A program made the position numbers and the translations under genes. Source: Tunicatimonas pelagia (GTDB lineage: Bacteria; Bacteroidota; Bacteroidia; Cytophagales; Cyclobacteriaceae). Taken from it: DNA of 64,000 bases. The stretch spans positions 2,232,001 through 2,296,000 of the forward strand of contig NZ_CP120683.1 of the NCBI RefSeq assembly GCF_030506325.1, written 5' to 3'. The notes beneath the pieces were generated by a model, which was not told the DNA's origin, did not search any database, and saw only the letters and a program-made list of their open reading frames with translations. Positions 25,844-34,848 of this stretch are shown piece by piece. The number at the start of each line of letters is the position of its first letter. Within the stretch, counting starts at the first letter, position 1.

Positions 25844-27077
25844 CCGGCACATACGTTAGCATACTCAATGCATCTTCCCGAAACATATCCTGAGCAATTT
25901 CTTGTAATTGGGTAGCAGTAATTGTGTTTATTTTTTTGTAGAGTGCTTCTAAGTTCTCTAACTCATACTGATCGAGTAAGCTACGACCCATCGCTAACAT
26001 AAGCCCTTGGTTGTTTTCACTGTTCATGGCCATTTGCCCCATCATTTGTTCCTTAGCCCGGTGCAGTTGCATGGTTCCCAAAGGTTTTTCCCGCAGTAAT
26101 TTTAGCTCCTTTAGCGTGAAATTGACCGCTCGGTTTAATTGCCGAGGTTCAGTACCAAAGTAGATAGCAAATAAACCAGTATCGGTGTACGGCTGATATT
26201 CAGCATCAATGGAGTATACCAAACCATGCTTTTCTCGCAACACCATACTCAGGCGGGTATTCATGCTAGGTCCACCCAACAGGTTAATTAGCAAGTAAAA
26301 AGGTAAACTACGATCATCGCCTACGGGGTAGGCCGTTCTACCGATAGCACACTGGGCTTGGGTGAGCGTTCGGGTGCGGGTTTCTTGCTGGGGAGGCTGA
26401 TGGACAAATGGTAGCCGATTCCCTTTTCCTACCAAAGTGGGGACTGAGGTCAAATACTTTTCCGCTAAGCGAAATACTTTCTTGGCCGGAAGGTTACCAA
26501 CACAACTGAATATCAGCTTGCCGGTATTCATATTGGCTTGCAGAAAATGCTTGAAGTCTTCGCGGTGAAAGCGACGAATGCTCTCATTGGTTCCTAAAAT
26601 ATTTTTACCCAACGGATGCTCCCCAAATACCACTGCATCAAAATCATCCTGAATAGCATCTTCGGGCGAGTCGTAGTACATTGACATTTCTTCCAAAATC
26701 ACATTGCGCTCCCGCTCAATCTGTTTCTCCGGAAAGATAGAATCAAACGTAATATCGGTCAGTAGCTCCAGGGCATTTTCGAAGTGGCGGTCGAGCACCG
26801 AAGCATAGAAGCAGATTTTTTCTTTGGTGGTGTACGCATTCAGCTCCCCTCCTACTGAGTCCACCCGGTTTAGAATGTGGTAGGCTTTCCGCTTACGGGT
26901 TCCTTTAAAAGCCATATGTTCCCAGAAGTGGGCTAAGCCTTGTTGCTCCGGCTGCTCATCGCGACTACCAATGTCCAGAATAAAGCCACAGTGTACTACC
27001 TTGGTATGGGTAGCTTGCTTGTGGGCAATCCGAATGTCGTTTTTTAGGGTGTGTACATCAAATCCCGTCATGTTCAA
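25836..27077 (-). CDS. M16 family zinc metallopeptidase (pitrilysin-like)
   Basis: 413 residues. The inverted zinc motif HFWEH at 50-54 (HxxEH), with the further Glu ligand expected at EE 129-130 (VILEEMSMY), is complete, so it should be an active subunit of the mitochondrial-processing-peptidase type. The C-terminal half carries the YSIDAEYQPYTDTGLFAIYF and EQMMGQMAMNSEN blocks. No signal peptide, so likely cytoplasmic. It is 114 bases after the second PPK2 gene. Partner M16B subunits without the zinc motif are absent here. Confidence 0.9.
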   Translation of the reverse strand: MNMTGFDVHTLKNDIRIAHKQATHTKVVHCGFILDIGSRDEQPEQQGLAHFWEHMAFKGTRKRKAYHILNRVDSVGGELNAYTTKEKICFYASVLDRHFENALELLTDITFDSIFPEKQIERERNVILEEMSMYYDSPEDAIQDDFDAVVFGEHPLGKNILGTNESIRRFHREDFKHFLQANMNTGKLIFSCVGNLPAKKVFRLAEKYLTSVPTLVGKGNRLPFVHQPPQQETRTRTLTQAQCAIGRTAYPVGDDRSLPFYLLINLLGGPSMNTRLSMVLREKHGLVYSIDAEYQPYTDTGLFAIYFGTEPRQLNRAVNFTLKELKLLREKPLGTMQLHRAKEQMMGQMAMNSENNQGLMLAMGRSLLDQYELENLEALYKKINTITATQLQEIAQDMFREDALSMLTYVPEK

Positions 27078-27191
27078 TACGCGCTATTTCAGTTATTTGG
27101 GCGATGAATTAACAAAAAAGTCAGCGTATTTGTGCTACACAACACGAAAATTTGATTTGAAGAGCCACAAAGTTTCTGATCTGTTTCTGTC

Positions 27192-27965
27192 TCAACTATA
27201 CGGTATCTTTTCCAGAACATGGGTCACTGCTTCTAAACGAGCTTGGGATTTCTGATTAGCGTCAATAATCAGCCAAGGAGCATGGGCACTATTGGTTACT
27301 TCAAACATCCGCTCTTTATACTTGCTGTATTCATCCCACAGTTCTTGCGCTCTTCGGTCAACCGCAGTCATCTTCCAGCGCTTCATCGGGCTATTCTGTA
27401 TATCTTTAAACCGCTTGGCCTGTTCTGCTTTAGTAATAGAGAAATAGAACTTGATAAGGTGGGTATCCGACTGAATCAGCATCTTTTCAAAATCGTTGAC
27501 CTGCGACATAAAAACCTCGTACTCCTGATTGGTGCAAAAACCATTCACTGGCTCTACAATAGCACGGTTATACCAACTGCGATCGAAGAAGACAATCTCG
27601 CCCGGCTTAGGCAACTGATTAATGTAGCGTTGAAAAAACCACTGCTTTCGTTCATCATCAGTAGGAATATTCAGGGCTACAATTCTAAAGTGCCGAGGGT
27701 TGATGTATTCAGTAATTCGTCTGATTGCCCCGCCTTTTCCGGCAGCATCCCGCCCCTCAAAAACGATAACTACCTTTTTGTCATTCTCGATCACCCAGTT
27801 TTGCAGCCTAATCAGTTTCTCTTGTTTCTTTTTAAGCTCATCTCGGTAGGCTGCTTCTTCCAACGACTTAGTGAGGTTCACTTTCTTGTTTCTCAATAAC
27901 GAGTATAGTCCCTCTTTAGAATTTAAGAGCGCTACTTGTTCTTCAGTTAGTTCTAATTTACTCAT
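27192..27965 (-). CDS. ppk2: Polyphosphate kinase 2 family protein, copy 1
   Basis: PPK2 enzymes use polyphosphate to phosphorylate nucleoside mono- or diphosphates, or the reverse. The 257-residue protein has Walker A GRDAAGKGG at 71-79, the Walker B/lid block FFDRSWYNRAIVEPV at 126-140 and the C-terminal WKMTAVDRRAQELWDEYSKY. The single-domain length fits class I-III enzymes; substrate class cannot be set by eye. It starts 5 bases after its paralogue. Confidence 0.92.
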   Translation of the reverse strand: MSKLELTEEQVALLNSKEGLYSLLRNKKVNLTKSLEEAAYRDELKKKQEKLIRLQNWVIENDKKVVIVFEGRDAAGKGGAIRRITEYINPRHFRIVALNIPTDDERKQWFFQRYINQLPKPGEIVFFDRSWYNRAIVEPVNGFCTNQEYEVFMSQVNDFEKMLIQSDTHLIKFYFSITKAEQAKRFKDIQNSPMKRWKMTAVDRRAQELWDEYSKYKERMFEVTNSAHAPWLIIDANQKSQARLEAVTHVLEKIPYS

Positions 27966-27970
27966 GGCTG

Positions 27971-28819
27971 CTATAAATCAACTTGAAAAGCACTTCTATG
28001 ATACCGCATAATAACGTTGGGGTCGGGAAACAGAGGAATCTTGGAATCGCCTTTTCCTTTGTAGTCAAACTGCGATAATAAATATCGCATACTTTCTAGC
28101 CTGGCTCGCTTTTTACTATTGGTTTTCACAATAATCCACGGACTGAAAGTGGTATGCGTCTTGCTGAACATCTGCTCTTTATAGTAGGTATAATCATCCC
28201 ACAGCTCCTGCCCTTTCATATCTACCGGACTGAATTTCCAGCGTTTCAAAGGATTACTCAGGCGATCATCAAACCGTTTCTTCTGTTCGTCTTTGGTAAT
28301 TGAAAACCAGAATTTTATTATTTTCAGATTATCTTCGTAGAGTAGGTGTTCAAACTCAGTCACCTGCTCCATAAATTTCTCATACTGCTCTTTGGTGCAA
28401 AAGCCCATCACGGGCTCTACCACCGCCCGATTATACCAGCTTCGGTCGAAAAAGACAATTTCTCCCGCGTTGGGCAGTACTTTAATATATCGCCTAAAGT
28501 ACCACTGGCCCTGTTCAACTTCGGTAGGTTTGGTGAGGGCAACTACTCGAGAGGTACGGGGGTTCAGATGTTCCTTGAACCGCTTGATAGAGCCACCTTT
28601 TCCGGCAGCATCCCTTCCCTCAAATATTACTGCTACTCGCATTTTGTGCTGGGCAATCCACTTCTGAAGATTCACTATTTCGGATTGAAGCTTGGCGAGT
28701 TCGGCTTCGTACCGTAGTTTCTTTAGGGTTTTATCAATAGAAATATTTTCTTTTTTGGCAATGGCAATGAGATCATCCCGATTTTTCGCCTCTAATAAGT
28801 GCTCTGCTTTAAAATCCAT
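27971..28819 (-). CDS. ppk2: Polyphosphate kinase 2 family protein, copy 2
   Basis: 282 residues. Walker A GRDAAGKGG at 68-76, FFDRSWYNRAVVEPVMGFC around 128-146 and WKFSPVDMKGQELWDDYTYY align with copy 1. The C-terminal tail (FPDPNVIMRYHRSAFQVDL) is longer than in copy 1. The two genes are in tandem with 5 bases between them and are clearly paralogues that have diverged, so they may differ in nucleotide preference (for example AMP versus ADP/GDP). Confidence 0.92.
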   Translation of the reverse strand: MDFKAEHLLEAKNRDDLIAIAKKENISIDKTLKKLRYEAELAKLQSEIVNLQKWIAQHKMRVAVIFEGRDAAGKGGSIKRFKEHLNPRTSRVVALTKPTEVEQGQWYFRRYIKVLPNAGEIVFFDRSWYNRAVVEPVMGFCTKEQYEKFMEQVTEFEHLLYEDNLKIIKFWFSITKDEQKKRFDDRLSNPLKRWKFSPVDMKGQELWDDYTYYKEQMFSKTHTTFSPWIIVKTNSKKRARLESMRYLLSQFDYKGKGDSKIPLFPDPNVIMRYHRSAFQVDL

Positions 28820-29475
28820 AGGTTAGTTTTATAGTGCTCACTAGCCCATACCAAGCAAATATGATTGGTGTGGGGTTGCAATATAGCAATTACTTTGCAG
28901 GGCTATTCAGATGAGTAGATGTAAAGGATAATCCGCTCTCTTGTGCAATTTCGGTAGTGAGAATCTTTCTTCTTTCGGCAATCTATGCCTAAAAAAGCAG
29001 CATTTAGCTACATAACTTACATGATAAAGTTTTGAATGAAAAGGAAATTATATTTTAAATATGCAAGCATTCCCTATAAAACGAATTATTATTCGGCGTA
29101 CACTCATTTTCTCAGAAAAAAGCAACTGATTTTTACTTCTGTTTACCTAATTCTTCGTGCTACAAGGGTTTAGCAAACAGCTTTTTGTCTGAACATTTAT
29201 ACCATCTTTATGGCATTTTGACTAAACACTGCTATTCCTGGCTTTGTAAGCGCATTCGGTAGCACTATTAATCAGACTGATTATAGTAGCCGCCATGTTA
29301 CCTCCTCCGGCTTTACTCTAAAGAAAGAAAATTACATCTCAAATATCACATGGGTAATATCCTAAGTTCAGCTATTGGGAATGCAATCAATTTAGCTTTT
29401 AGCTAAATTAGGAAACGCTACTGTGATAGCTATTTTTTTTAGTAGCAAAAATATACCCTCACACTTTGTACACGC
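28820..29475. other. 656-bp non-coding region between ppk2 and the signalling operon
   Basis: AT-rich, with no ORF of coding character on either strand. It contains TAATCA-GAC-TGATTA near 29269-29283 and the 9-bp inverted repeat at 29389-29409. A weak CACTTTG stretch lies about 20 bases before the operon start. It is large enough to hold a small RNA, but no recognised RNA motif (RNase P, tmRNA, SRP) is visible. Confidence 0.45.
29389..29409. repeat. Inverted repeat upstream of the signalling operon
   Basis: AATTTAGCT (29389-29397) and AGCTAAATT (29401-29409) are perfect 9-bp arms around TTT. It lies 67 bases before the start at 29476 and lacks a T-run, so an operator or leader hairpin is more likely than a terminator. 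Confidence 0.45.
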
Positions 29476-29814
29476 ATGGAAAAAAATATAGCCATTAAGG
29501 AATCTAAAATGGGGATAGAAGCCCCCCTAGCGATTTACCGAATTTTTGATGGCTGTCTATTTGCCTCGGTCATCGATAGTCTGGGGCAAGGAACCAACGC
29601 TTGGAAAATTACTCAACACCTCAGAAACACCATGCTGGAAAACTACGACCTCAACCTAGAATGCATTCTAAAAAAATGCGAGCAAGCTATACGGAAAAAT
29701 TATCCAAATTCAGGGGCTGCTTTAGGATTGCTCAATATACGCCCAGGGCAACTGAGCTACTTGGCTGACGGCGACGCCACTGTGCTGGCGAGTAAAGTTT
29801 TTCAGGAATCATGA
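29476..29814 (+). CDS. Short SpoIIE/RsbX-like phosphatase-domain protein
   Basis: 112 residues. FDGCLFASVIDSLGQGTNAW, with D34 and the GQG turn, matches the metal-binding start of SpoIIE/RsbX-type PP2C phosphatases (usually D-G-L-G-H-G). AALGLLNIRPGQLSYLADGDA matches the later core strand that ends in a GxGxx turn. Usual RsbX-like proteins are about 190-200 residues, so the C-terminal half is missing. It may be a reduced active phosphatase, a binding protein or a remnant. Its TGA overlaps the kinase ATG (ATGA), a sign of translational coupling. Confidence 0.6.
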   Translation: MEKNIAIKESKMGIEAPLAIYRIFDGCLFASVIDSLGQGTNAWKITQHLRNTMLENYDLNLECILKKCEQAIRKNYPNSGAALGLLNIRPGQLSYLADGDATVLASKVFQES

Positions 29815-30881
29815 AGCAGACTGAGAATACTACCACCGAGTTTAAGCAACTACTGCTCTCCTTAGTGGGCAACGCTCCGTTAGGAATTATTACTGTCGAC
29901 CTTCACGGAAGTATTACGCTAATCAATCACAAAGCACTACAGATACTGAATTTACCACACAACGTTGATAGTTACCTCGACCTAGATGTTCAGAACATAC
30001 TGAGCGACGTTCCCTCGTTTTGTGAGCAAATAGAGGCCTGCATGGTACGCGGTCAAACCACGTTTAACCTCACGCAAGTGGCCTACCACGATAAGATACT
30101 CACTATAAAAGGGCGCCCAATTCTAAACGGAATGTTGCTGACCTTTGAGGATATTACTGAAATTGAACAAACGCACCAACGACTTAGCGAACGCACGCAA
30201 CAGCTCGAAAATAATAACAAAGAACTAGAACAGTTTGCCTATATTTCGTCGCACGATTTGCAAGAACCGCTGCTCACAATTATTAGTTTCAGCAAATTAG
30301 TCTTAGATAAGGCCGACCAATCAAGCTCTGCCGACACGCTAGAGTTCTTACAGATTATTCGGGGGGCTGCCGAGCGGATGAGTGCTCAGATCACCGGATT
30401 GTTGGAATACTCCCGCATTGGCCGAAATAAAGACCGAATGCAGACTGATAGCGCCCAAGTAGTAGAGCGCATTAAAACCTCACTGCATTCACTAATAGAA
30501 GCCAACAAAGTACAGTTCAATATTAGTGAGCTACCTACGGTACTGGTTTTTAAAGAAGAGTTTGAGTCGCTGCTACAAAACCTTATCAGCAATGCTATTA
30601 AGTACCGCAAAAAAGACGTAAACCCAACTATATCGGTTGATGCTCGCGAACTCTCCGGTAGTTGGCAGTTTTCGGTTACCGACAATGGTATTGGTATTGA
30701 TGAAAAGTACCACGAACGCGTTTTTACTATTTTTCAGCGACTTCACCACAAAAATGAGTACGAAGGCAGCGGAATAGGACTAGCTCATTGTAAGAAAATT
30801 GTGCAACTACACCAAGGCAAAATCTGGTTTACCTCTGTACTTGGCCAGGGAAGCACCTTCTATTTCACGATAAGAAAGTAA
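29811..30881 (+). CDS. PAS-domain sensor histidine kinase
   Basis: 356-residue cytoplasmic kinase with no membrane segment. A PAS domain occupies about 14-118 (LGIITVDLHGSITLINHKAL), then a short coiled coil (QRLSERTQQLENNNKELEQF), a HisKA domain with H148 in YISSHDLQEPL, and an HATPase domain with N-box NLISNAIKYR, DNGIGI and GSGIGLAHC. This bacteriophytochrome-like HisKA type usually pairs with a single-domain CheY-like regulator, which is the next gene 3 bases on. No chromophore-binding GAF domain is present, so the signal is unknown. Confidence 0.9.
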   Translation: MKQTENTTTEFKQLLLSLVGNAPLGIITVDLHGSITLINHKALQILNLPHNVDSYLDLDVQNILSDVPSFCEQIEACMVRGQTTFNLTQVAYHDKILTIKGRPILNGMLLTFEDITEIEQTHQRLSERTQQLENNNKELEQFAYISSHDLQEPLLTIISFSKLVLDKADQSSSADTLEFLQIIRGAAERMSAQITGLLEYSRIGRNKDRMQTDSAQVVERIKTSLHSLIEANKVQFNISELPTVLVFKEEFESLLQNLISNAIKYRKKDVNPTISVDARELSGSWQFSVTDNGIGIDEKYHERVFTIFQRLHHKNEYEGSGIGLAHCKKIVQLHQGKIWFTSVLGQGSTFYFTIRK

Positions 30882-30884
30882 GTC

Positions 30885-31292
30885 ATGAACAAGCCCATTC
30901 ACTCTATTTTGCTGGTTGACGATGATTATGCTACCAATAGATATAATAAAATTATTATTGGTGATATGGCCATTGCCCATGAAGTACACGATGTGCTAGA
31001 CGGAGAAGAAGCACTGGAGGTACTTAAAGATACCTCTCGCTCGCTTCCCGATCTTATTTTGCTAGATATTAACATGCCCAGAATGAATGGATGGGAGTTT
31101 CTGGATGAATTACCCAAGCTGCACTGCCAAGATCTAGATCAGGTAAAAGTATATATGCTCTCAGCATCCCGTAACCCCGACGATGTAGAAAAAGCCAAAA
31201 AGTACACGATGGTTCGGGGTTTTATTTCCAAGCCTTTAGAACCTAATGAAGTAAAGCTGCTGACAGCAAATACAAATCAATCGCCAGCTTAG
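30885..31292 (+). CDS. Single-domain (CheY/Rcp1-like) response regulator
   Basis: 135 residues, receiver only. The acidic pocket is DDD at 12-14, the phosphoacceptor D61 in LILLDINMP, the Ser/Thr switch in MLSAS near 100 and the Lys in ISKPLEP near 122. There is no output domain, so it must act by protein contact or phosphorelay. It forms one operon with the kinase 3 bases upstream and the SpoIIE-like gene. Confidence 0.92.
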   Translation: MNKPIHSILLVDDDYATNRYNKIIIGDMAIAHEVHDVLDGEEALEVLKDTSRSLPDLILLDINMPRMNGWEFLDELPKLHCQDLDQVKVYMLSASRNPDDVEKAKKYTMVRGFISKPLEPNEVKLLTANTNQSPA

Positions 31293-31373
31293 CGTAATTT
31301 ACCGCGACGAGCCGCCAAAATATAGGTAATCGAATTCAGATAGATTGGCAGAAACCTATTTGCTTCAACGAAG

Positions 31374-31988
31374 TCAGTTCTTCCGCTCTCGCACTGAATA
31401 ATCAAAGCGGCCACTTTTAACTTCTATCAAACCTAATGAATCAGAAGGTGCGGTAAACGAAAACGTACCAGCCACAATATAGTGGCGATCCTGGTTATCT
31501 TCAATCTCAGGATTCAACTGAACATGCCGTAAAGTCAGTTGCCCCGTGCCATTCGTAGCAGTAATATTGCCATCGCCTTGGTTCAACTGCCCGTAGCTCT
31601 GCTTTCCATCTAGTATGAAGGTTCCTTCGGGAATTGTACCAATGGACGCAATGGGAGTAGTGCTCACCTGACTTGGGCGGTTATCCAGCACGAAACTAAT
31701 CTCGGTGGGTATTCCTACTGAATCGGTAAGCTCCTTTTGATAACCATCAATCGTGAAGCGGATGAGGCTATCTTCAGACGAAAAGCGAATACGTAGCACC
31801 TCATCGGCTCCAAAGAGGTGAGGCGACCTAACGGCTCGCCACAGGTTACCATTAATAAAACAGCCAGCAGCATCTTTTCCTCCCTCTGAGTAGCGCGGTA
31901 ACCGCGGATCAACCGGATCGGGAACGAACTCACCCTTGCAACCAATAAGTGCAGCTACTACCAAAATGAATATTATCTTACTTTTCAT
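31374..31988 (-). CDS. Putative lipoprotein (DUF6252-like)
   Basis: I start at Met10 of the longest frame (31988), giving a 204-residue lipoprotein with signal MKSKIIFILVVAALIGC. The mature part has CFINGNLWRA near the start and a late GTFSFTAPSD ... VKSGRFDYSV block, the pattern of DUF6252-type lipoproteins in Bacteroidota. Function unknown. It overlaps the upstream barrel gene by 11 bases, so both are coupled. Confidence 0.7.
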   Translation of the reverse strand: MKSKIIFILVVAALIGCKGEFVPDPVDPRLPRYSEGGKDAAGCFINGNLWRAVRSPHLFGADEVLRIRFSSEDSLIRFTIDGYQKELTDSVGIPTEISFVLDNRPSQVSTTPIASIGTIPEGTFILDGKQSYGQLNQGDGNITATNGTGQLTLRHVQLNPEIEDNQDRHYIVAGTFSFTAPSDSLGLIEVKSGRFDYSVRERKN

Positions 31989-32592
31989 AATCAAACATAG
32001 TAATGAGAAAACCAATCTGGGCAGTACGAAAATTTACATCACGAATAGTTCCCACGAAATCGCCAGTGTCAGATATGTTCGGATACTTCACCAGATTGCG
32101 TAGGCCATGCGTATACCCAGCGTATATACCGAAGGTAGTGCTACACTGCCAGCGAAGTTCAGCCCGCAACCCTATGTCGCTACCTCGGTAGTTTTCAATT
32201 ACCCCAATTCTTTCTGAACCCTGACGGTATCGGGCCCGAATTAAAGCATTTAGTTCTATTCCGGTAGTTACTGACCAACGCTCCCTCACAAAATAGCTCA
32301 GGTGTGGATAAGCTATCAAATACGTAAGGCGGTAGGCATGGCGAATATCATCGATTTCCTGAGTGTATCCCCGTTGGCTAAGTTCTAATGAAAATCCGGG
32401 GCGAAATGAAGTAGCTTGGAAAGCTGACCCGCAGTAGGTCGCGCCTAACTGATACCCTAAGTGTGGCTGGGTATCACCCACCAGATACTGGCTATGAACG
32501 GTACTTGCTGTAGCCCCGCCGTATAAAGATATTTGAGCAGATGCCACGTATGGCAATAGTAGAAACAGTAACAACCAAAACAATAATCGCAT
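31978..32592 (-). CDS. Outer-membrane beta-barrel protein (PorT-like)
   Basis: 204 residues when started at Met12 of the longest frame (32592), which gives a normal signal peptide MRLLFWLLLFLLLPYVASAQ. The rest alternates aromatic and glycine-rich strands (ISLYGGATASTVHSQYL, LGYQLGATYCG, ITMFDYEK at the end), as in 8-10-stranded PorT-like barrels. It sits between a D15-like barrel gene and a lipoprotein gene on one strand. No specific function can be given. Confidence 0.7.
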   Translation of the reverse strand: MRLLFWLLLFLLLPYVASAQISLYGGATASTVHSQYLVGDTQPHLGYQLGATYCGSAFQATSFRPGFSLELSQRGYTQEIDDIRHAYRLTYLIAYPHLSYFVRERWSVTTGIELNALIRARYRQGSERIGVIENYRGSDIGLRAELRWQCSTTFGIYAGYTHGLRNLVKYPNISDTGDFVGTIRDVNFRTAQIGFLITMFDYEK

Positions 32593-32663
32593 AATAAAAT
32601 TTTTTAAACATACTCTCAGGGACATAAATTATAACCGGAAGGTTGGAAGCCATTTCAGAAAAA

Positions 32664-33749
32664 TCAGAACGCCTCACCAATGGTTAGGTAGTAGCCAGTG
32701 GTACCTTGGCCAAACCCAGCATCAAAACGAATGTTGATCTTCTTTTCAGGATCAAGAGTGAAGCGTAGTCCGGCTCCACCCGCTAGTAGAAAATCATTTA
32801 GGGAAAAATCAGCAATTTGAGGGGCTACCCCACCGTAGCCTAGGAAAGCCACAGCACCAATGCGCCAACACAAAGGACTGCGGTAGGCAACCTGCCCCAA
32901 TAGCAGATTTTTATCACGAAAGCGGCCTTCAAAGTAGCCACGTAGCCTTCTATTGCCTCCCAGTGCAGCCAGCAAATGAAAGGGAGGTTCGCCTCGCTGA
33001 AATGCCCCGTAGCCATTTAGGGCAACTACGTGCTTCCAGGAAGTAGTAAAATAGGTATTGGCATCTACGGTGAAAGTAGTATAGTTGAAATCACTACCCG
33101 TCCAAGAGTTATCGTGCTGAAGAGAAGCTTCTATGTACCAACCTCGTGCCGGGTAAAATACATTGTCGCGAGAATCGTAAATAGCCACTAATCCTGGGCT
33201 GGAATTAAGCCCGCCTTGGTTGCCCGCAATATTTTCGTTGGCTAGTAACCCGTCGGGATCAACCTCCGTAATTTTATAATTTTCAAACCAATAACGTAGC
33301 CCTATGAACAAGTTTGACCGTGCCCTCCGTAACCAATTAAGCCGGACACGAGGAAAGTTTACTTCGTAAAACTCCTGAGCTTCCAACGGAGCCGGGTTGC
33401 CGATACCGTAAAACTGATACACGTACTGGTAGTACCCTATTTCCCCGTAGCTAAAGTAGCGGTTCTGATCCCAGCGAACCTGAAACGGAGCGTACAACAG
33501 CAATTGCTCTTGTAAAGTATATACGGCAACGGCCTGAATCTGAGAGTCGGCAGTATCACCGGGAACCCGGAAGGCGTAGATTCCTGCTGCACCGAAGCCC
33601 CAGCTAGTTTCGGGAGTGAAGAAGACTACGGGTAAAGCAAATGCCCTATTTTTAAGTACAGTAGAGTCCGCTGGCTGAGCCAGTAATGTATTTCCAGATA
33701 GTATACCCAGAACTAATACCACACAGTGACGTAAAAGTAGCCTATACAT
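32664..33749 (-). CDS. D15/BamA-like outer-membrane surface antigen
   Basis: I start at 33749, where GGGGGG precedes ATG and MYRLLLRHCVVLVLGILSGN gives a signal peptide; the longer frame to 33890 would run into tadA. The 361-residue product is a beta-barrel without POTRA repeats. FFTPETSWGFGAAGIYAF, GLNSSPGLVAIYDSRDNVFY and PARGWYIEASLQHD match the Omp85/D15 C-terminal barrel, and GGNRRLRGYFEGRFRDKN is the conserved loop-6 RGYF-like motif. A POTRA-less member is more likely a small translocator or orphan barrel than BamA. Confidence 0.8.
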   Translation of the reverse strand: MYRLLLRHCVVLVLGILSGNTLLAQPADSTVLKNRAFALPVVFFTPETSWGFGAAGIYAFRVPGDTADSQIQAVAVYTLQEQLLLYAPFQVRWDQNRYFSYGEIGYYQYVYQFYGIGNPAPLEAQEFYEVNFPRVRLNWLRRARSNLFIGLRYWFENYKITEVDPDGLLANENIAGNQGGLNSSPGLVAIYDSRDNVFYPARGWYIEASLQHDNSWTGSDFNYTTFTVDANTYFTTSWKHVVALNGYGAFQRGEPPFHLLAALGGNRRLRGYFEGRFRDKNLLLGQVAYRSPLCWRIGAVAFLGYGGVAPQIADFSLNDFLLAGGAGLRFTLDPEKKINIRFDAGFGQGTTGYYLTIGEAF

Positions 33750-33781
33750 CCCCCCCACGCCACGTTGGTTTTGTTGCCTAT

Positions 33782-34228
33782 TCACTTCCGCATTCGTTTG
33801 AAAAACGTCTGTAATAATTCGCGACATTCTACTTCTAAAACCCCCGACGTAACGAATGTTTTTTTGTGCGGAATGTCTTGGTGATAGCAAGTGTAGCCCT
33901 TTTTATCGTCAGCTGCCCCGTACACCAAACCACCGAGCTGCGACCAGTGGATAGCTCCGGCACACATTACGCAGGGTTCGAGAGTAACAAAAAGGGTACA
34001 TTCGGGTAAGTACTTGGCTCCAAAGTAATCGAAAGCTGCCGTGAGGGCTAGCATTTCTGCGTGGGCGGTGGGGTCATTGAGTTTTTCGGTTTGATTATAC
34101 GCCCGGGCAATAATCCGGTGATTGGCGACTACAATAGCCCCTACGGGAATTTCGCCTTCTTCGTAAGCTTGCTCTGCCAATTGCAAAGCGTACCCCATAT
34201 ATTCTTCATGACTGCGTTCTCCTAGCAA
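33782..34228 (-). CDS. tadA: tRNA-specific adenosine deaminase / nucleoside deaminase
   Basis: 148 residues. The zinc motif HAE at 56-58 and PCVMC at 85-89 mark the cytidine/deoxycytidylate deaminase fold, and the whole (TAHAEMLAL, LEPCVMCAGAIHWSQL) matches TadA, which makes inosine at tRNA-Arg position 34. A guanine-deaminase relative cannot be excluded. It is the first gene of the minus-strand cluster, 32 bases before the D15-like gene. Confidence 0.9.
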   Translation of the reverse strand: MLGERSHEEYMGYALQLAEQAYEEGEIPVGAIVVANHRIIARAYNQTEKLNDPTAHAEMLALTAAFDYFGAKYLPECTLFVTLEPCVMCAGAIHWSQLGGLVYGAADDKKGYTCYHQDIPHKKTFVTSGVLEVECRELLQTFFKRMRK

Positions 34229-34482
34229 ATTGTTCTTTCATTTGGCACCTTAAGGTAATAAAAATCGGATGAACATTATACGAAACCTATCTAATGATAA
34301 AACTCTCAGAGTTACTTATTTTCCAGACGTAGTAGGTATTTTATAAAAAATTCAACTACTTATGTAAGTATTATTTTATCTGATATATTCACAGTTAATA
34401 ACTCTTATTGGTTACTGAAAGCGTTTATCGTTTATGAGCTTATCACATTAGCGCACATAAGTATTAACTTAAAACTATCATT

Positions 34483-34824
34483 ATGAGACTGCTACACTTT
34501 TACTTAGTTGCTACTGTACTAGGAACCGTACTACCTTACTACCAATTGTTTCAGTTTATTGCCGAAAATGGCTGGGGTTTAATGACATTTATTGAAAAGT
34601 TATTTATCAATGCTGCTTCCAGCATGGGAGCCATTGACTTGCTTATTTCTTCCGCCGTTTTCTGGGTATTCTTGTACCTTGAAGGAAGCCGAGTGAAAAT
34701 GTCTAAGCTCTGGATTTACGTACTCGTCAACCTCTTTATTGGGTTGTCAGCAGCCTTGCCACTATTTTTATACGTACGAGAGCGTAGGTTAGCCGCCAGA
34801 AGCATGTCCGCGGTGATCGGATAA
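34483..34824 (+). CDS. DUF2834 family membrane protein
   Basis: 113 residues with three transmembrane helices (about 5-25, 48-68, 76-99). YLVATVLGTVLPYYQLFQFI, AIDLLISSAVFWVFLYLEG and LFIGLSAALPLFLYVRER are DUF2834 hallmarks. No function is known. It ends just before a strong bidirectional terminator shared with the convergent SusCD operon 1. Confidence 0.82.
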   Translation: MRLLHFYLVATVLGTVLPYYQLFQFIAENGWGLMTFIEKLFINAASSMGAIDLLISSAVFWVFLYLEGSRVKMSKLWIYVLVNLFIGLSAALPLFLYVRERRLAARSMSAVIG

Positions 34825-34848
34825 TCTCTGTTCAGTATCAGATATCAC

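Noticed and set aside
27243-27899. 218-aa plus-strand ORF opposite the PPK2 gene
   Set aside because: Exact antisense of a clear PPK2 gene; the open frame comes from its codon pattern and has no domain character.
33750-33890. 47-residue N-terminal extension of the D15-like protein
   Set aside because: It overlaps tadA in another frame; the ATG at 33749 has a G-rich ribosome site and a proper signal peptide.
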